From Armatimonadota bacterium (GTDB taxonomy: Bacteria > Armatimonadota > JADLDR01): a stretch of 43,060 nt of DNA. The DNA is taken from the NCBI GenBank assembly GCA_020846535.1, contig JADLDR010000140.1:78253-121312 (forward strand), written 5' to 3'. The notes beneath the pieces are model-generated. The model did no database searches, was not told the DNA's origin, and saw only the letters and a program-made list of their open reading frames with translations. Below are positions 15,403 through 24,082 of this stretch, piece by piece; the stretch's first letter is position 1; each line of letters begins with the position of its first letter. A program made the translations under genes and the position numbers.

Positions 15403-16881
15403 ATGGCTGAAACGCACCATCCGGAGGATGACCGACTGCACGAGGAATGCGGGCTGTTCGGCATCCACGCAGACGGGGAGGATGTCTCCCGCCTGACCTA
15501 TTTCGGACTGTTCCAGTTGCAGCACCGCGGCCAGGAGAGCGCCGGCATCGCCGTCAGCGACGGGCGCGGGATACAGGTTTATAAGCAGATGGGCCTGGTG
15601 AGCCAGATCTTCGATGAAGAGATACTCCAGACGCTGGACGGTAGAGCCGCCATCGGCCACGTCCGCTATTCCACCACAGGCTCCAGCATTTTGAGGAACG
15701 CCCAGCCGATCATCACCGAATCCGCCTATGGGTCGATAGCGGTGGCCCATAACGGCAACCTGGTCAACGCCGCCGATCTGCGCCTGGAGATGGAGGCCCG
15801 CGGAATCCGGTTCCACGCCACCAGCGACAGCGAGATCATCGCCAAAATGATCGCCTACTACCATAAGGGCGATATCGAGGAAGCCATCATCCAGACCATG
15901 AGGCGCATCGTCGGGGCCTACTCCCTGCTGGTGCTGACCCCGAAGGAGATGGTCGGGGTGCGCGACCCCTACGGCGTCCGCCCCCTGAGTCTGGGCCGGC
16001 TGAACGGCCATCACTACGTCATGGCCTCCGAAACCTGTGCCCTGGACATCGTTTCTGCGAAGGTTTTGAGAGATATCGAGCCGGGTGAGATGGCGACCGT
16101 GGATGCGGAGGGAATCCGCTTCCGCCAGGCCGTTTCCAAAATCCGGGACTCGATGTGCATGTTCGAATTCATCTATTTCGCCCGCCCGGACACCTATCTC
16201 TACGGCAAGCTTCTCCACACGGCCCGGCGGCGCATGGGCCATCAACTGGCCCTGGAGCATCCGGTGGAGGCCGATGTGGTGGTCGGCGTTCCCGATACCG
16301 CCATCCCGGCGGCCATCGGCTATGCGGAGCAGTCCGGCATCCCCTACGGGGAAGGGTTCATCAAGAACCGCTACATTCATCGCACCTTCATTCAGCCCGA
16401 CCAGCGCCAGCGCGATCTGGGCGTCCGGATGAAGCTGACCCCGCTCGCCGAGACCGTGGCAGACAAGCGCGTGGTGGTGGTGGATGACAGCATCGTGCGC
16501 TGCACCACCACAGGCAGCCGCGTCCGCGTGCTGCGCGAGGCCGGGGCGAAAGAGGTTCACGTCCGGGTCAGCTCTCCCCCTATCCAGTATCCCTGTTTCT
16601 ACGGTATCGATATGGCCGACCAGAAAGACCTGATCGCCGCCCGCATGTCCGTGGAGGAGATCCGGAACTATATCGGGGCCGATACCCTGGGCTATCTCTC
16701 CAAGGAAAGCCTGGTCAAAGCCGTGCAGGTGGAGAAGGATCGCTTCTGCTTCGCCTGCTTCGACGGCAAATATCCCGTCGACATCCCGGAGGATATCAAG
16801 CAGAGCAAATTCTGCCTGGAATCCGGACGGATGGACATCCCCAGCCGCCGCCTGGAGACCCTGGCGGGCGCGAAGCGGTAG
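15403..16881 (+). CDS. purF: Amidophosphoribosyltransferase
   Basis: The 492-residue enzyme catalyses the committed purine step, PRPP plus glutamine to phosphoribosylamine. A 15-residue propeptide precedes the catalytic Cys (C16 in EECGLFGI), which is exposed by autoprocessing in this class. The glutaminase domain is followed by the PRTase domain with the PRPP motif VVVVDDSIVRCTT. C252, C398, C449 and C452 match the four [4Fe-4S] ligands of the Bacillus-type enzyme, so it is the iron-sulfur, oxygen-sensitive class. GGATCGGAGG-type ribosome site precedes the ATG. It has its own promoter and terminator-insulated upstream side. Confidence 0.97.
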   Translation: MAETHHPEDDRLHEECGLFGIHADGEDVSRLTYFGLFQLQHRGQESAGIAVSDGRGIQVYKQMGLVSQIFDEEILQTLDGRAAIGHVRYSTTGSSILRNAQPIITESAYGSIAVAHNGNLVNAADLRLEMEARGIRFHATSDSEIIAKMIAYYHKGDIEEAIIQTMRRIVGAYSLLVLTPKEMVGVRDPYGVRPLSLGRLNGHHYVMASETCALDIVSAKVLRDIEPGEMATVDAEGIRFRQAVSKIRDSMCMFEFIYFARPDTYLYGKLLHTARRRMGHQLALEHPVEADVVVGVPDTAIPAAIGYAEQSGIPYGEGFIKNRYIHRTFIQPDQRQRDLGVRMKLTPLAETVADKRVVVVDDSIVRCTTTGSRVRVLREAGAKEVHVRVSSPPIQYPCFYGIDMADQKDLIAARMSVEEIRNYIGADTLGYLSKESLVKAVQVEKDRFCFACFDGKYPVDIPEDIKQSKFCLESGRMDIPSRRLETLAGAKR

Positions 16882-16935
16882 ATGTTTTCGCCCGCCAGCG
16901 CGGTTATATTTCGTGCCTATAGCCAAGCGGCCCTG

Positions 16936-17026
16936 TCGCTGTCATTGCGAGAAGCGAAACCGCCTCCTTTGGGTGACCATAAAAGCGAGATAGCTTCGAA
17001 GATTTCGCTCCTCACAATGACAGCGA
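16936..17026. repeat. 'CATTGCGAGGAGCG' inverted-repeat element, copy 1
   Basis: Arms of 24 bp (16936-16959 and 17003-17026), starting TCGCTGTCATTGCGAG, match at 22 of 24 positions. Related copies lie at 30241-30382 and 36728-36843. The element is non-coding and lies between purF and the small gene at 17048. This sequence type is known as a widespread short repeat in many environmental bacteria. Confidence 0.8.
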
Positions 17027-17047
17027 TGACGCCCTCAGAGAGACATC

Positions 17048-17383
17048 ATGCAACCCCCTCCCGAAAACCTTCTGGATGAGTATATCCGCTATTTCACCAC
17101 AGTCGATCAATACGAGGCCGCCCGGCTTCAGATCGAGCTATGGCACTTTGCCGGGCTGAAGGATGAGGCGGCGGCGGGCCGGTTCGTCGCTTTCTGGTTC
17201 GACCGGGTGGAAGCGGAGGCGACCCGGCTGGTCGCGCAAGGCCGGTCCGACGAACCCTCCAGCATCCGCAAGGTTCTGGAATCCGACCCCCAAACCCTCC
17301 GGGCGCTTCGCGAGGAACTTTGCCTTATTTTACCCCTGATGGACAATCCTAAGCTACAGGATATGGCAAAGGAGTTGTATTGA
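17048..17383 (+). CDS. Hypothetical protein, 111 residues
   Basis: The product is soluble and largely helical, with many charged residues and no signal peptide or membrane segment. I do not recognise the family. The central part (LDEYIRYFTTVDQYEAARLQ to FDRVEAEATRLV) looks like a helical bundle. It starts 22 nt after a dispersed repeat and precedes the dead toxin gene. Codon use is like the neighbouring core genes, supporting a real gene. The ribosome site is a weak AGAGAGA. Confidence 0.6.
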   Translation: MQPPPENLLDEYIRYFTTVDQYEAARLQIELWHFAGLKDEAAAGRFVAFWFDRVEAEATRLVAQGRSDEPSSIRKVLESDPQTLRALREELCLILPLMDNPKLQDMAKELY

Positions 17384-17417
17384 TATGCGGTCCTATTGTA
17401 TAGGATAGGTAATTTTT

Positions 17418-17867
17418 ATCAAAGATCTTATCTACCTCGACTATAATCGCTTCCAAAGAGGCTTTGATGACCCTCTATAACTAAGAATACAGATGGAAGC
17501 ATTAGCCTGTCAGTCTATATTCGTTAAAGCGGAGCAAAGAGATATCCGTTTGATCTGGTCATTTATGCATGAAGATGAGACAAACGTATGCCCCTTCCCT
17601 AAACGCAGGTAAGAGGTCTACCGTCTGGCAGCCTTATGTGATACCAGGATAGGCCCATATGAGGATATATACCATCTTGCCAAGTCGTTTGAGCAAAAAG
17701 GGCTTTCAGCTAAAGATGCAATTCATCTGGCATGTGCGGTATACTCACATGCCGATATCTTTTTAACCTGTGATGATAAATTAACGAAACAGGTCCGGCG
17801 GCTAACGCTCGATATTCTCATCATGAATCCTGTCGACTATTTTGTGGAAAGGCAATCACATGGATAA
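17418..17867 (+). pseudogene. PIN-domain (VapC-like) toxin gene, inactivated by two stop codons
   Basis: One reading frame of 149 codons carries a recognisable PIN protein. It opens IYLDYNRFQRGFDDP, continues IWSFMHEDETNVCPFPKRR, then LSAKDAIHLACAVYSHADIF and FLTCDDKL. The conserved acidic residues of the PIN nuclease site (the D of YLD, the E of HEDE, the D of AKDA and of TCDD) remain. TAA codons at 17478-17480 and 17610-17612 break the frame. The first sits where the family usually has a residue codable by CAA. No good start codon is left near 17418. No frameshift is needed, so decay looks recent. The downstream partner gene overlaps the 3' end by 8 nt. This fills 17384-17859, which holds no other gene. 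Confidence 0.82.
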
Positions 17868-18069
17868 GATCGCAACCATGGAAGATGCGGAGCTGATTAT
17901 CAACGGCATCGAGGCCCTCAACAATGCCCTCGGCCCTTCCGCGGCGTTGAGGTTTCTATCCTTACTTCATAAGGAGCAGACGGATTACGTGGAAATTTCA
18001 CGTAAATTGTATGATGGTCAAACTATAGAAGACATCTTTCAAAGAGCCAGGCAGAACTGGAAAGGGTAA
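17860..18069 (+). CDS. Small putative antitoxin partner of the PIN gene
   Basis: The 69-residue protein (EALNNALGPSAALRFLSLLH, then DYVEISRKLYDGQTIEDIFQ) resembles short proteins of the type 'aL...LG...a.rFl....DYt.er' that are often encoded beside PIN-domain genes. Its ATG overlaps the last 8 nt of the inactivated toxin frame, typical of a coupled pair. It is intact although the toxin is broken. An antitoxin function is inferred from position and pattern only; no DNA-binding motif is evident. GGAAAGG lies eight nucleotides upstream. Confidence 0.7.
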   Translation: MDKIATMEDAELIINGIEALNNALGPSAALRFLSLLHKEQTDYVEISRKLYDGQTIEDIFQRARQNWKG

Positions 18070-18109
18070 AGGAGGTATGCGCACCCCTGGGCAGCGCGAT
18101 CAATGTCCG

Positions 18110-19153
18110 ATGAACCAGCCGATCACTTATAAAGACGCCGGGGTCGATATCGATGCCAAGAACGAAGCCTTCCGGCGCATCAAAGACCACCTCCGGTCGA
18201 CCTTCACCGCCGGGGTGGTGAGCGATGTGGGGGCTTTCGGATCGATGTTCGCCCTGGATGCGGGGCCGCCGCCGGTCCTGGTCGCCAGCGCGGACGGGGT
18301 GGGAACCAAGCTCAAGATCGCCTTCGCGCTGGACCGCCACCGGACGGTCGGGATCGATATCGTTTCCCACTGCGTCAACGATATTCTGGTGCAGGGAGCC
18401 AGGCCCCTCTTCTTCCTGGACTACATCGCCACCGGCAGGCTGAGGCCCGATGTGCTGGAACAGGTCGTCTCCGGCCTGGCTGAAGGCTGCCGTCAGGCCG
18501 GGTGCGCCCTCATCGGTGGCGAAACCGCCGAAATGCCCGGCTTCTACGGGGATAATGAATACGACCTGGCCGGTTTCATCGTGGGGGCCGTGCAGCGGGA
18601 CCGCATCATCGATGGGAAGGGCATCTGTCCCGGGGACGCCATCCTGGGTCTGGCCTCCAGTGGCCTGCACACCAACGGCTATTCCCTGGCCCGGAAAGTG
18701 CTTCTGGAGGTGGCCGGCATCGGGCTGGAGGAAGCGGTTCCCCTTCTGGGCCGATCCCTGGGCGATGAACTGCTGGAACCCCACCGTTCCTATGCGGCCT
18801 CCGTCCTGCCCGTGATGGAGAAGGTTTCGGTCAAGGGCATGGCCCATATCACCGGAGGGGGCTTTTATGACAACATTCCCCGCATCCTTCCGGAAGGCTG
18901 CCAGGCCGTGATCGATGCTTCTGCCTGGCCCGTCCCGCCCGTTTTCCGGCTGATCCGGGAGAAAGGGCAGGTTCCCGACCGGGAGATGTACCGCACCTTC
19001 AATATGGGCGTCGGCCTGGTCCTGTTTGTCGGCGGCGAGGAGGCCGAAGAGTCCGCCCGGCTTCTCCGGGAGCGCGGCGAGACGGTTTACAGGATCGGGG
19101 AAGTGTCCCGGGGAGAGAAGAAAACGGTCGTCAAGGGGATAGGAGGCGAGTGA
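18110..19153 (+). CDS. purM: Phosphoribosylformylglycinamidine cyclo-ligase
   Basis: The AIR synthetase closes the imidazole ring of the purine precursor. Conserved pieces are YKDAGVDIDAKNEAF at the N-terminus, ADGVGTKLKIA, HCVNDILVQGARPLFFLDYIA, GGETAEMPGFY and the C-terminal GMAHITGGGFYDNIPRILP. The product is 347 residues from the ATG at 18110, which matches family starts. An in-frame ATG at 18077 also exists, but its AGGAGG would sit only one nucleotide away. purN follows with overlap or a 2-nt gap. Confidence 0.96.
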   Translation: MNQPITYKDAGVDIDAKNEAFRRIKDHLRSTFTAGVVSDVGAFGSMFALDAGPPPVLVASADGVGTKLKIAFALDRHRTVGIDIVSHCVNDILVQGARPLFFLDYIATGRLRPDVLEQVVSGLAEGCRQAGCALIGGETAEMPGFYGDNEYDLAGFIVGAVQRDRIIDGKGICPGDAILGLASSGLHTNGYSLARKVLLEVAGIGLEEAVPLLGRSLGDELLEPHRSYAASVLPVMEKVSVKGMAHITGGGFYDNIPRILPEGCQAVIDASAWPVPPVFRLIREKGQVPDREMYRTFNMGVGLVLFVGGEEAEESARLLRERGETVYRIGEVSRGEKKTVVKGIGGE

Positions 19154-19155
19154 TC

Positions 19156-19791
19156 ATGAAATCGGTCCGTCTGGCAGGGCTTCTCTCCGGTCCCCGCAGC
19201 GGCAGCACGCTCCAGTCTGTCATGGACGCCTGCAAGCAGGGGGACATCCCGGCGGAGATGGCCGCCGTGATCGGGGTGAATGCCGCCGGAGCCTATGCCA
19301 TGGAACGGGCCGAGATATCCGGGGTGGAGCGCATCTTCATCGATGCCTGCTCCTTTGCCGATGAGGGTGCCTACCACGCCCATCTCCGCCGCCTCCTGGA
19401 GGAGCGCGGGGTCGGTCTCATCGTTCTCTGCGGCTATATGCGCCGCCTCAGCCCCGATTTCGTCCATGCCTACATGAACCGCATCATGAACATCCACCCG
19501 GCTCTCATCCCTTCCTTTTGCGGGAAGGGGATGTACGGTATGGCCGTACATCAGGCCGTCCTGGATTACGGCTGCAAGCTGAGCGGCTGCACCGTCCACT
19601 TCGCCGACGAGGAGTACGACCACGGTCCGATCATCCTTCAAATCCCTGTTCCCGTCCTGGACGGCGACACCTCGGAAACCCTTTCCGCCCGCGTCCACGA
19701 ACAGGAGATGATCGCCTACCCCCGCGCCATCCGCTGGTTCGCCGAAGGCCGCCTCTCTGTGGAAGGGCGGCGGGTGCGGGTGCGGGAATAG
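19156..19791 (+). CDS. purN: Phosphoribosylglycinamide formyltransferase
   Basis: The 211-residue GAR transformylase transfers a formyl group from 10-formyl-THF to GAR. Catalytic residues N112 and H114 (MNIHPALIPSF) and D155 (DEEYDHGP) align with N106, H108 and D144 of E. coli. The HPALIPSFCGKGMYG loop marks the longer subclass. The N-terminal phosphate loop is unusual: SGPRSGSTLQ, with Thr where most enzymes have Asn (GSNLQ) and two extra residues. AGGAGG at 19141 can serve ATG 19156 (nine nucleotides) or GTG 19150, which overlaps the purM stop. Confidence 0.93.
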   Translation: MKSVRLAGLLSGPRSGSTLQSVMDACKQGDIPAEMAAVIGVNAAGAYAMERAEISGVERIFIDACSFADEGAYHAHLRRLLEERGVGLIVLCGYMRRLSPDFVHAYMNRIMNIHPALIPSFCGKGMYGMAVHQAVLDYGCKLSGCTVHFADEEYDHGPIILQIPVPVLDGDTSETLSARVHEQEMIAYPRAIRWFAEGRLSVEGRRVRVRE

Positions 19792-19807
19792 GGGGCCGTC
19801 TTTTTAG

Positions 19808-19890
19808 CACAGATGAACACGGATAAAGGCAGGATAGACACGGATATATTTTTATCTATGTCCATCCGTTCGGATCGGTGTTCATCTGTG
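19808..19890. repeat. Dispersed inverted repeat, 'CACAGATGAACACGGAT' type, copy 2
   Basis: Arms CACAGATGAACACGGAT (19808-19824) and ATCGGTGTTCATCTGTG (19874-19890) match at 16 of 17 positions. The inner part repeats 'gacacggat'. It fills most of the purN-purH gap. The other copy is at 10305-10386 between purD and purE, so both sit inside purine gene runs. Confidence 0.82.
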
Positions 19891-19936
19891 TCCAAAACAT
19901 ACATCCACGCAACGAGATAATCTTTCAGGAGGCAAT

Positions 19937-21511
19937 ATGGCTATCAAGAGGGCACTGCTCAGCGTTTCGGACAAAACGGGGCTTCCGGAACTGGCCCGGG
20001 GCCTGTACGGGATGGGAGTGGAGATGATCTCCACCGGCGGGACGGCGAGGGCGCTGGAGGAGGGAGGAGTTCCGGTCATGCAGGTGGCTCAGGTGACCGG
20101 CTTCCCGGAGATGCTCGATGGCCGGGTGAAGACGCTCCACCCCAATATTCATGGGGGGCTGCTGGCGGTGCGTTCCGATGAGGCGCATATGGCCTCCCTC
20201 GGGGAGCATGGGATCCTGCCCATCGATCTGGTGATCGTTAACCTCTACCCGTTCGCCGAAACGGTGGCCCGGCCCGGCGTGACCTTCGCGGAGGCCGTCG
20301 AGAATATCGATATCGGTGGCCCCTCCATGATCCGCTCCGCCGCCAAAAACCATGCTTTCGTGGCCGTGGTGGTCGATCCCGCCGATTACCCGGCGGTTCT
20401 GGAGGAAATGAAAGCCGGAGAAGGGGAACTTTCGGAGGCAACCCGCAGGCGACTGGCCGCCAAAGCCTTCTCTCTGACCGCCGCCTACGACCGCCGGATC
20501 GCCGCCTACCTTGCCGGGCGACTCGGCGAGGGCGCGGGGCTACCGGAACGGATCGAGCTTTCCCTGCCCAAAGCCCGGGATCTGCGCTACGGGGAGAACC
20601 CGCACCAGAAAGCCGCCTTCTACCGGGAAGAGCAGATCGCCCTCCCCTGTGTGGCGACCGCGCGGCAGCTTCACGGCAAGGAGATCTCCTTCAACAATAT
20701 CAACGACCTGGACGCCGCCTTCAGCCTGGTCAAGGAGTTTGAGGAACCGGCCTGCGCCATTATCAAGCATACCAACCCCTGTGGCTGCGCCTGTGGGGAT
20801 CCCCTGGCCGAAGCCTACCGCCGCGCCCTGGAAGCCGATCCCATCTCCGCCTACGGCGGGATCATCGCCTTTAATAAGGAGGTGGATGCGGAGACCGCCT
20901 CGGCCATCGGGTCGGGCGGCTTCGTGGAGGCGATCATCGCCCCGGCATACGCGGCAGGGGCGCTTGAAGCTCTGACCACCCGTAAGAAATGGGCCGTCAA
21001 CCTCATGGTTCTGGAGACCGGCAGCCCGGAAAAGGTCGTCCTGAAAGACCCAGACCGGCTCGATTTCAAGAAGGTGGAGGGCGGCCTTCTTGTCCAGGAA
21101 GCCGACCACAAAGAGACAACCGCCGCCAACCTGAAGGCTGTTTCCCGGCGACCGCCCACCGAGCAGGAAATTGCCGATCTCCTCTTCGCCTGGAAGGTGG
21201 TCAAGCACGTCAAATCCAATGCCATCGTGATCGCCCGAAACCGGCAACTGCTGGGGGTAGGGGCCGGCCAGATGAACCGGGCGCAGCCTGTCGAACTGGC
21301 TGTCCGCCAGGCAGGCGAGAAAGCGCGGGGCGCGGTTCTGGCCTCCGACGCCTTCTTCCCCTTTGCCGACGGTCCCGAAACCGCTGCCAGAGCGGGCGTC
21401 ACCGCCATCATCCAGCCCGGCGGCTCCAAAAAGGACGAAGACAGCATCGCCGTGGCCGACCGGCACGATATGGCAATGGTATTTACAGGGGTGCGGCACT
21501 TCAAGCATTGA
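19937..21511 (+). CDS. purH: Bifunctional AICAR formyltransferase/IMP cyclohydrolase
   Basis: The 524-residue protein carries the last two steps to IMP. The N-terminal MGS-like cyclohydrolase domain (about 1-195; LLSVSDKTGLPELARGL, STGGTARAL, GRVKTLHPNIHGG) is followed by the formyltransferase domain with RYGENPHQKA, KHTNPCG (K277/H278) and IIQPGGSKKDEDSI near the end. Length and motifs are normal. CAGGAGG lies about six nucleotides before the ATG. Confidence 0.97.
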   Translation: MAIKRALLSVSDKTGLPELARGLYGMGVEMISTGGTARALEEGGVPVMQVAQVTGFPEMLDGRVKTLHPNIHGGLLAVRSDEAHMASLGEHGILPIDLVIVNLYPFAETVARPGVTFAEAVENIDIGGPSMIRSAAKNHAFVAVVVDPADYPAVLEEMKAGEGELSEATRRRLAAKAFSLTAAYDRRIAAYLAGRLGEGAGLPERIELSLPKARDLRYGENPHQKAAFYREEQIALPCVATARQLHGKEISFNNINDLDAAFSLVKEFEEPACAIIKHTNPCGCACGDPLAEAYRRALEADPISAYGGIIAFNKEVDAETASAIGSGGFVEAIIAPAYAAGALEALTTRKKWAVNLMVLETGSPEKVVLKDPDRLDFKKVEGGLLVQEADHKETTAANLKAVSRRPPTEQEIADLLFAWKVVKHVKSNAIVIARNRQLLGVGAGQMNRAQPVELAVRQAGEKARGAVLASDAFFPFADGPETAARAGVTAIIQPGGSKKDEDSIAVADRHDMAMVFTGVRHFKH

Positions 21512-21590
21512 GGGGTGAGGATCGCAGTCATCGGGAGGAGAAGATGATCATATCTTACTCTCTTTTATTTGATGCGATAGACGTCGCAGA

Positions 21591-21830
21591 TCAATAAAGT
21601 AGAGGATATTGGCCTGGTTTCCGGCGCGTCTCAGCCCGTGAGTCCGGTTTCTCATATGACCTGCTGTAGAGACAGGCCATCACCAGATAGCCGGTTGTGA
21701 GGATCAAAGCCAAATACGCTCCCGAAGCGGCGCTCTGGATCCAAGCCTGGAAGGGAGAAAAAGACTCGATCCAGTTCACACGACTCAGTATACTCAAGAG
21801 ATACCCGGAGCCGTCCCAGGGGTGACAAAG
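21591..21830 (-). pseudogene. Remnant of a membrane protein, possibly ABC-2 permease C-terminus
   Basis: The minus-strand frame ending at 21591 reads YLLSILSRVNWIESFSPFQA, then a hydrophobic helix (YLALILTTGYLVMACLYSR) and a charged tail. This resembles the last helix and tail of ABC-2-type permeases, but there is no good start codon and a stop closes the frame at 21831. The assignment is weak. 21512-21590 shows nothing else. Confidence 0.35.
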
Positions 21831-22139
21831 TCAGACGCCCGCCAGCATGAGCCAGGCAATCGCAGCCCGGCTTATCGAGCGAGGCCGGTATTTCCAGAAG
21901 GCTTCGCAGGCTACCAGGATGCCGCCGGCATCCCCGAATGCTGCGCTCTGGTGAGTGAAGTCTACCGTTTTCTGGGGGCTTCCGACCGCTTCGACTGGCT
22001 CATGACCAACACCGGCCACGCCCATTTTGAGGCGGATCGGACATACAGTTGGCTCGTCCGCTGGCTGTCGCCTCCGCCGAAGCCTAGACCCGGCTTCGTG
22101 CTGTTCACCGGCAGCGGATGGCAAAGCAATATTCTCTGA
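21822..22139 (+). pseudogene. Remnant of an alpha/beta-hydrolase (acyl esterase) C-terminus
   Basis: The plus-strand frame contains ALVSEVYRFLGASDRFDWLM, then TNTGHAHFEADRTYSWLVRWL. This fits the C-terminal part of esterase-type alpha/beta hydrolases: 'vYrllGa.Dr', then the catalytic-His block 'gGHg', then 'W..rwL'. The nucleophile half is absent and flanking residues look random. The frame stays open in translation after the stop at 22137-22139 but is not gene-like. 22140-22395 holds only the upstream region of the phosphatase gene. Confidence 0.42.
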
Positions 22140-22395
22140 GCCTTCGGCAAGCTCCTCTGGGTGCCCGTTCCACAGCGTCTGATCGGTAGGTTTCCCGAAA
22201 CAATCATCCTGTCCGGTTCCATTCGAAACTCGCCTCCCCTCGGCGACCATCGCGAAGGGTATGTCGTCTCACATGCCGCATCAGACAGTTGATCTTTTGC
22301 CATTGCCTTATGACTTGCCTCGCTATCATCGCAGGAGAAAATATATTGATTTGCGCCCGTAATACCTATCATATCTTAATCCAAAGGAGAGAACC

Positions 22396-23745
22396 ATGTT
22401 TCGTTTGAAATGCAACTTACCCTGTTTCATTCTTATGGCGGTATTGATCGTATCCCTCATCCCGACGCTCTCTGCAGGCAGCCCGCTTCCCAAAGTTAAG
22501 AATGTGGTCGTCATGATCGCAGATGGGTGCGGATACAACCATATCGAGGCGGCCAGCCTCTACCGGCATGGACGGACCGGCGGGCTTATCTTCCGGCAGT
22601 TTCCGGTCCGGCTCGGGATGAGTACCTATCCGGATAAGGGGGGCTACGATCCCGCCGCCATCTGGGGCAGCTTTGCCGCCGCGAAATCAGGAGCTACCGA
22701 CTCGGCGGCGGCGGCGACCGCGATGGCGGCCGGGATCAAAACCTACAACGGGGCTATCGGCATGAATCCCGATAAGCAGCCGGTCAGGAATGTGCTGGAA
22801 CGGGCCGAGGAACTCGGAAAGGCGACGGGGGTGATCACCAGCGTGCCCCTCTGCCACGCGACGCCTGCCAGTTTCGTGGCCCATAACGCCGGGCGTGGGG
22901 AGTACGCGCAGATCGCCCAGGAAATGATCCTGAAAAGCGGGGCCGATGTCATCATGGGGGCAGGCCATCCCTTCTTTGACGATAACGGACAGCACAAGGG
23001 GAAGGACGTATCCTACGACTATGTCGGCGGGCCGGAAACCTGGAGCGCCGTGCTATCGGGCCGGGCCGGAGCGGATGCGGACGGAGACGGCACGCCCGAT
23101 CCCTGGACGCTTGTCCAGACCCGTTCCGAGTTCCAATCCCTGATGGCAGGCCCTACCCCGAAGCGGGTGCTGGGCGTCCCGCAGGTCCGCAGCACCTTAC
23201 AGCAGGGCCGCAGCGGGGACGCGAAAGCCGACCCTTACCGGGTTCCTTTTACCCCCACCGTTCCCACTCTGGTGGAGATGGCTCAGGCGGCTCTGAACAT
23301 CCTGGACAACGACCCGGACGGCCTCTACCTGATGATTGAGGGAGGGGCGGTCGACTGGGCGGCACACGCCAACCAGTCCGGTCGGATGATCGAGGAAGAA
23401 CTTGAATTCTCCAGGGCCGTCGAGGCGGTCGTCTCCTGGGTCAAGAAAAACAGCAACTGGGACGAAACGCTCCTGATCGTCACCGGCGACCATGAAACCG
23501 GCTACCTGACCGGTCCCGGCTCCGACCCCGGCTGGAAGCCCCTGGTCGGCAAGGGCAAAGGCAATCTGCCCGGCATGGAGTGGCATTACGGCAGCCACAC
23601 CAACAGCCTGATCCCCTTTCACGCCCGGGGCTGCGCCGCCCGCCTCTACCGCGCCTGTGCATCCCGGCAGGACCCGGTGCGCGGAGCCTATCTGGACAAT
23701 ACCGACATCGCCCGAGGCATCTTCGAGTTGTGGAGCGGGCAGTAG
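22396..23745 (+). CDS. Secreted alkaline phosphatase
   Basis: The 449-residue protein has a signal peptide (about 1-27, ending near LSAG). It carries the alkaline phosphatase core: metal-binding D43 in MIADGCG, nucleophile S103 in GATDSAAAATAMAAG, VPLCHATPASFVAHN, IEGGAVDWAAHANQ, VTGDHETG and HTNSLIPFHARG. It hydrolyses phosphomonoesters outside the cytoplasm and binds zinc and magnesium. A DADGDGTPD segment near residue 225 looks like a calcium-binding loop. AAAGGAG precedes the ATG. No Pho box was recognised. A 299-bp repeat element lies downstream. Confidence 0.93.
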   Translation: MFRLKCNLPCFILMAVLIVSLIPTLSAGSPLPKVKNVVVMIADGCGYNHIEAASLYRHGRTGGLIFRQFPVRLGMSTYPDKGGYDPAAIWGSFAAAKSGATDSAAAATAMAAGIKTYNGAIGMNPDKQPVRNVLERAEELGKATGVITSVPLCHATPASFVAHNAGRGEYAQIAQEMILKSGADVIMGAGHPFFDDNGQHKGKDVSYDYVGGPETWSAVLSGRAGADADGDGTPDPWTLVQTRSEFQSLMAGPTPKRVLGVPQVRSTLQQGRSGDAKADPYRVPFTPTVPTLVEMAQAALNILDNDPDGLYLMIEGGAVDWAAHANQSGRMIEEELEFSRAVEAVVSWVKKNSNWDETLLIVTGDHETGYLTGPGSDPGWKPLVGKGKGNLPGMEWHYGSHTNSLIPFHARGCAARLYRACASRQDPVRGAYLDNTDIARGIFELWSGQ

Positions 23746-23783
23746 ATAGAGCGTTTACGCGGGCTTTTATCGGGATAAGCAGC

Positions 23784-24082
23784 ATGGGGCGCGATGAATC
23801 GCGCCCCATAGCGATCCAGATCAGGGTGACTGTCCCGCCGGGGCGGGGTGCGGGACTTTGATAGATGGTTACCTAACCCCCTGGCCCCCTTCCCGAAACG
23901 GGCAGGGGGAGGAGATGGGATGGTCAAGTACCGCACCCTCTGTCCCCCTCTCCCCGGAGGCGCTCCGGCGCATCCCTTGGGTTTCGGGGAGAGGGGCCAG
24001 GGGAGAGCGGTCCCCCCTCCCCCAGGAGCGGAGGATCTTTTACCTTATCTGGATCGCGATGGGGCGCGAACAATCGCGCCCC
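23784..24082. repeat. 299-bp palindrome-bounded element, copy A
   Basis: Left boundary is a 26-bp palindrome (ATGGGGCGCGAT-ga-ATCGCGCCCCAT, 23784-23809). Right boundary is GGGGCGCGA-acaa-TCGCGCCCC (24061-24082). Just inside both ends lies the inverted pair GCGATCCAGAT (23811-23821) / ATCTGGATCGC (24047-24057). The interior is made of further C-run/G-run inverted repeats and has no coding frame. It is highly similar, in reverse orientation, to 42003-42298. It occupies the 439-nt gap 23746-24184; the remainder holds nothing recognised. Confidence 0.9.

Noticed and set aside
17418..17867. Reassigned TAA codon in the PIN gene
   Set aside because: Other genes in the window end at TAA normally (for example the MCE, rplI and island genes), so the two TAA codons are read as disabling.
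22140..22289. In-frame continuation after the esterase remnant (starts AFGKLLWVPVPQ)
   Set aside because: It has no start codon, no recognised motif and no codon pattern like neighbouring genes.
23784..24082. CRISPR array
   Set aside because: The repeats are inverted and nested, not direct repeats with regular spacers, and no cas gene is present.
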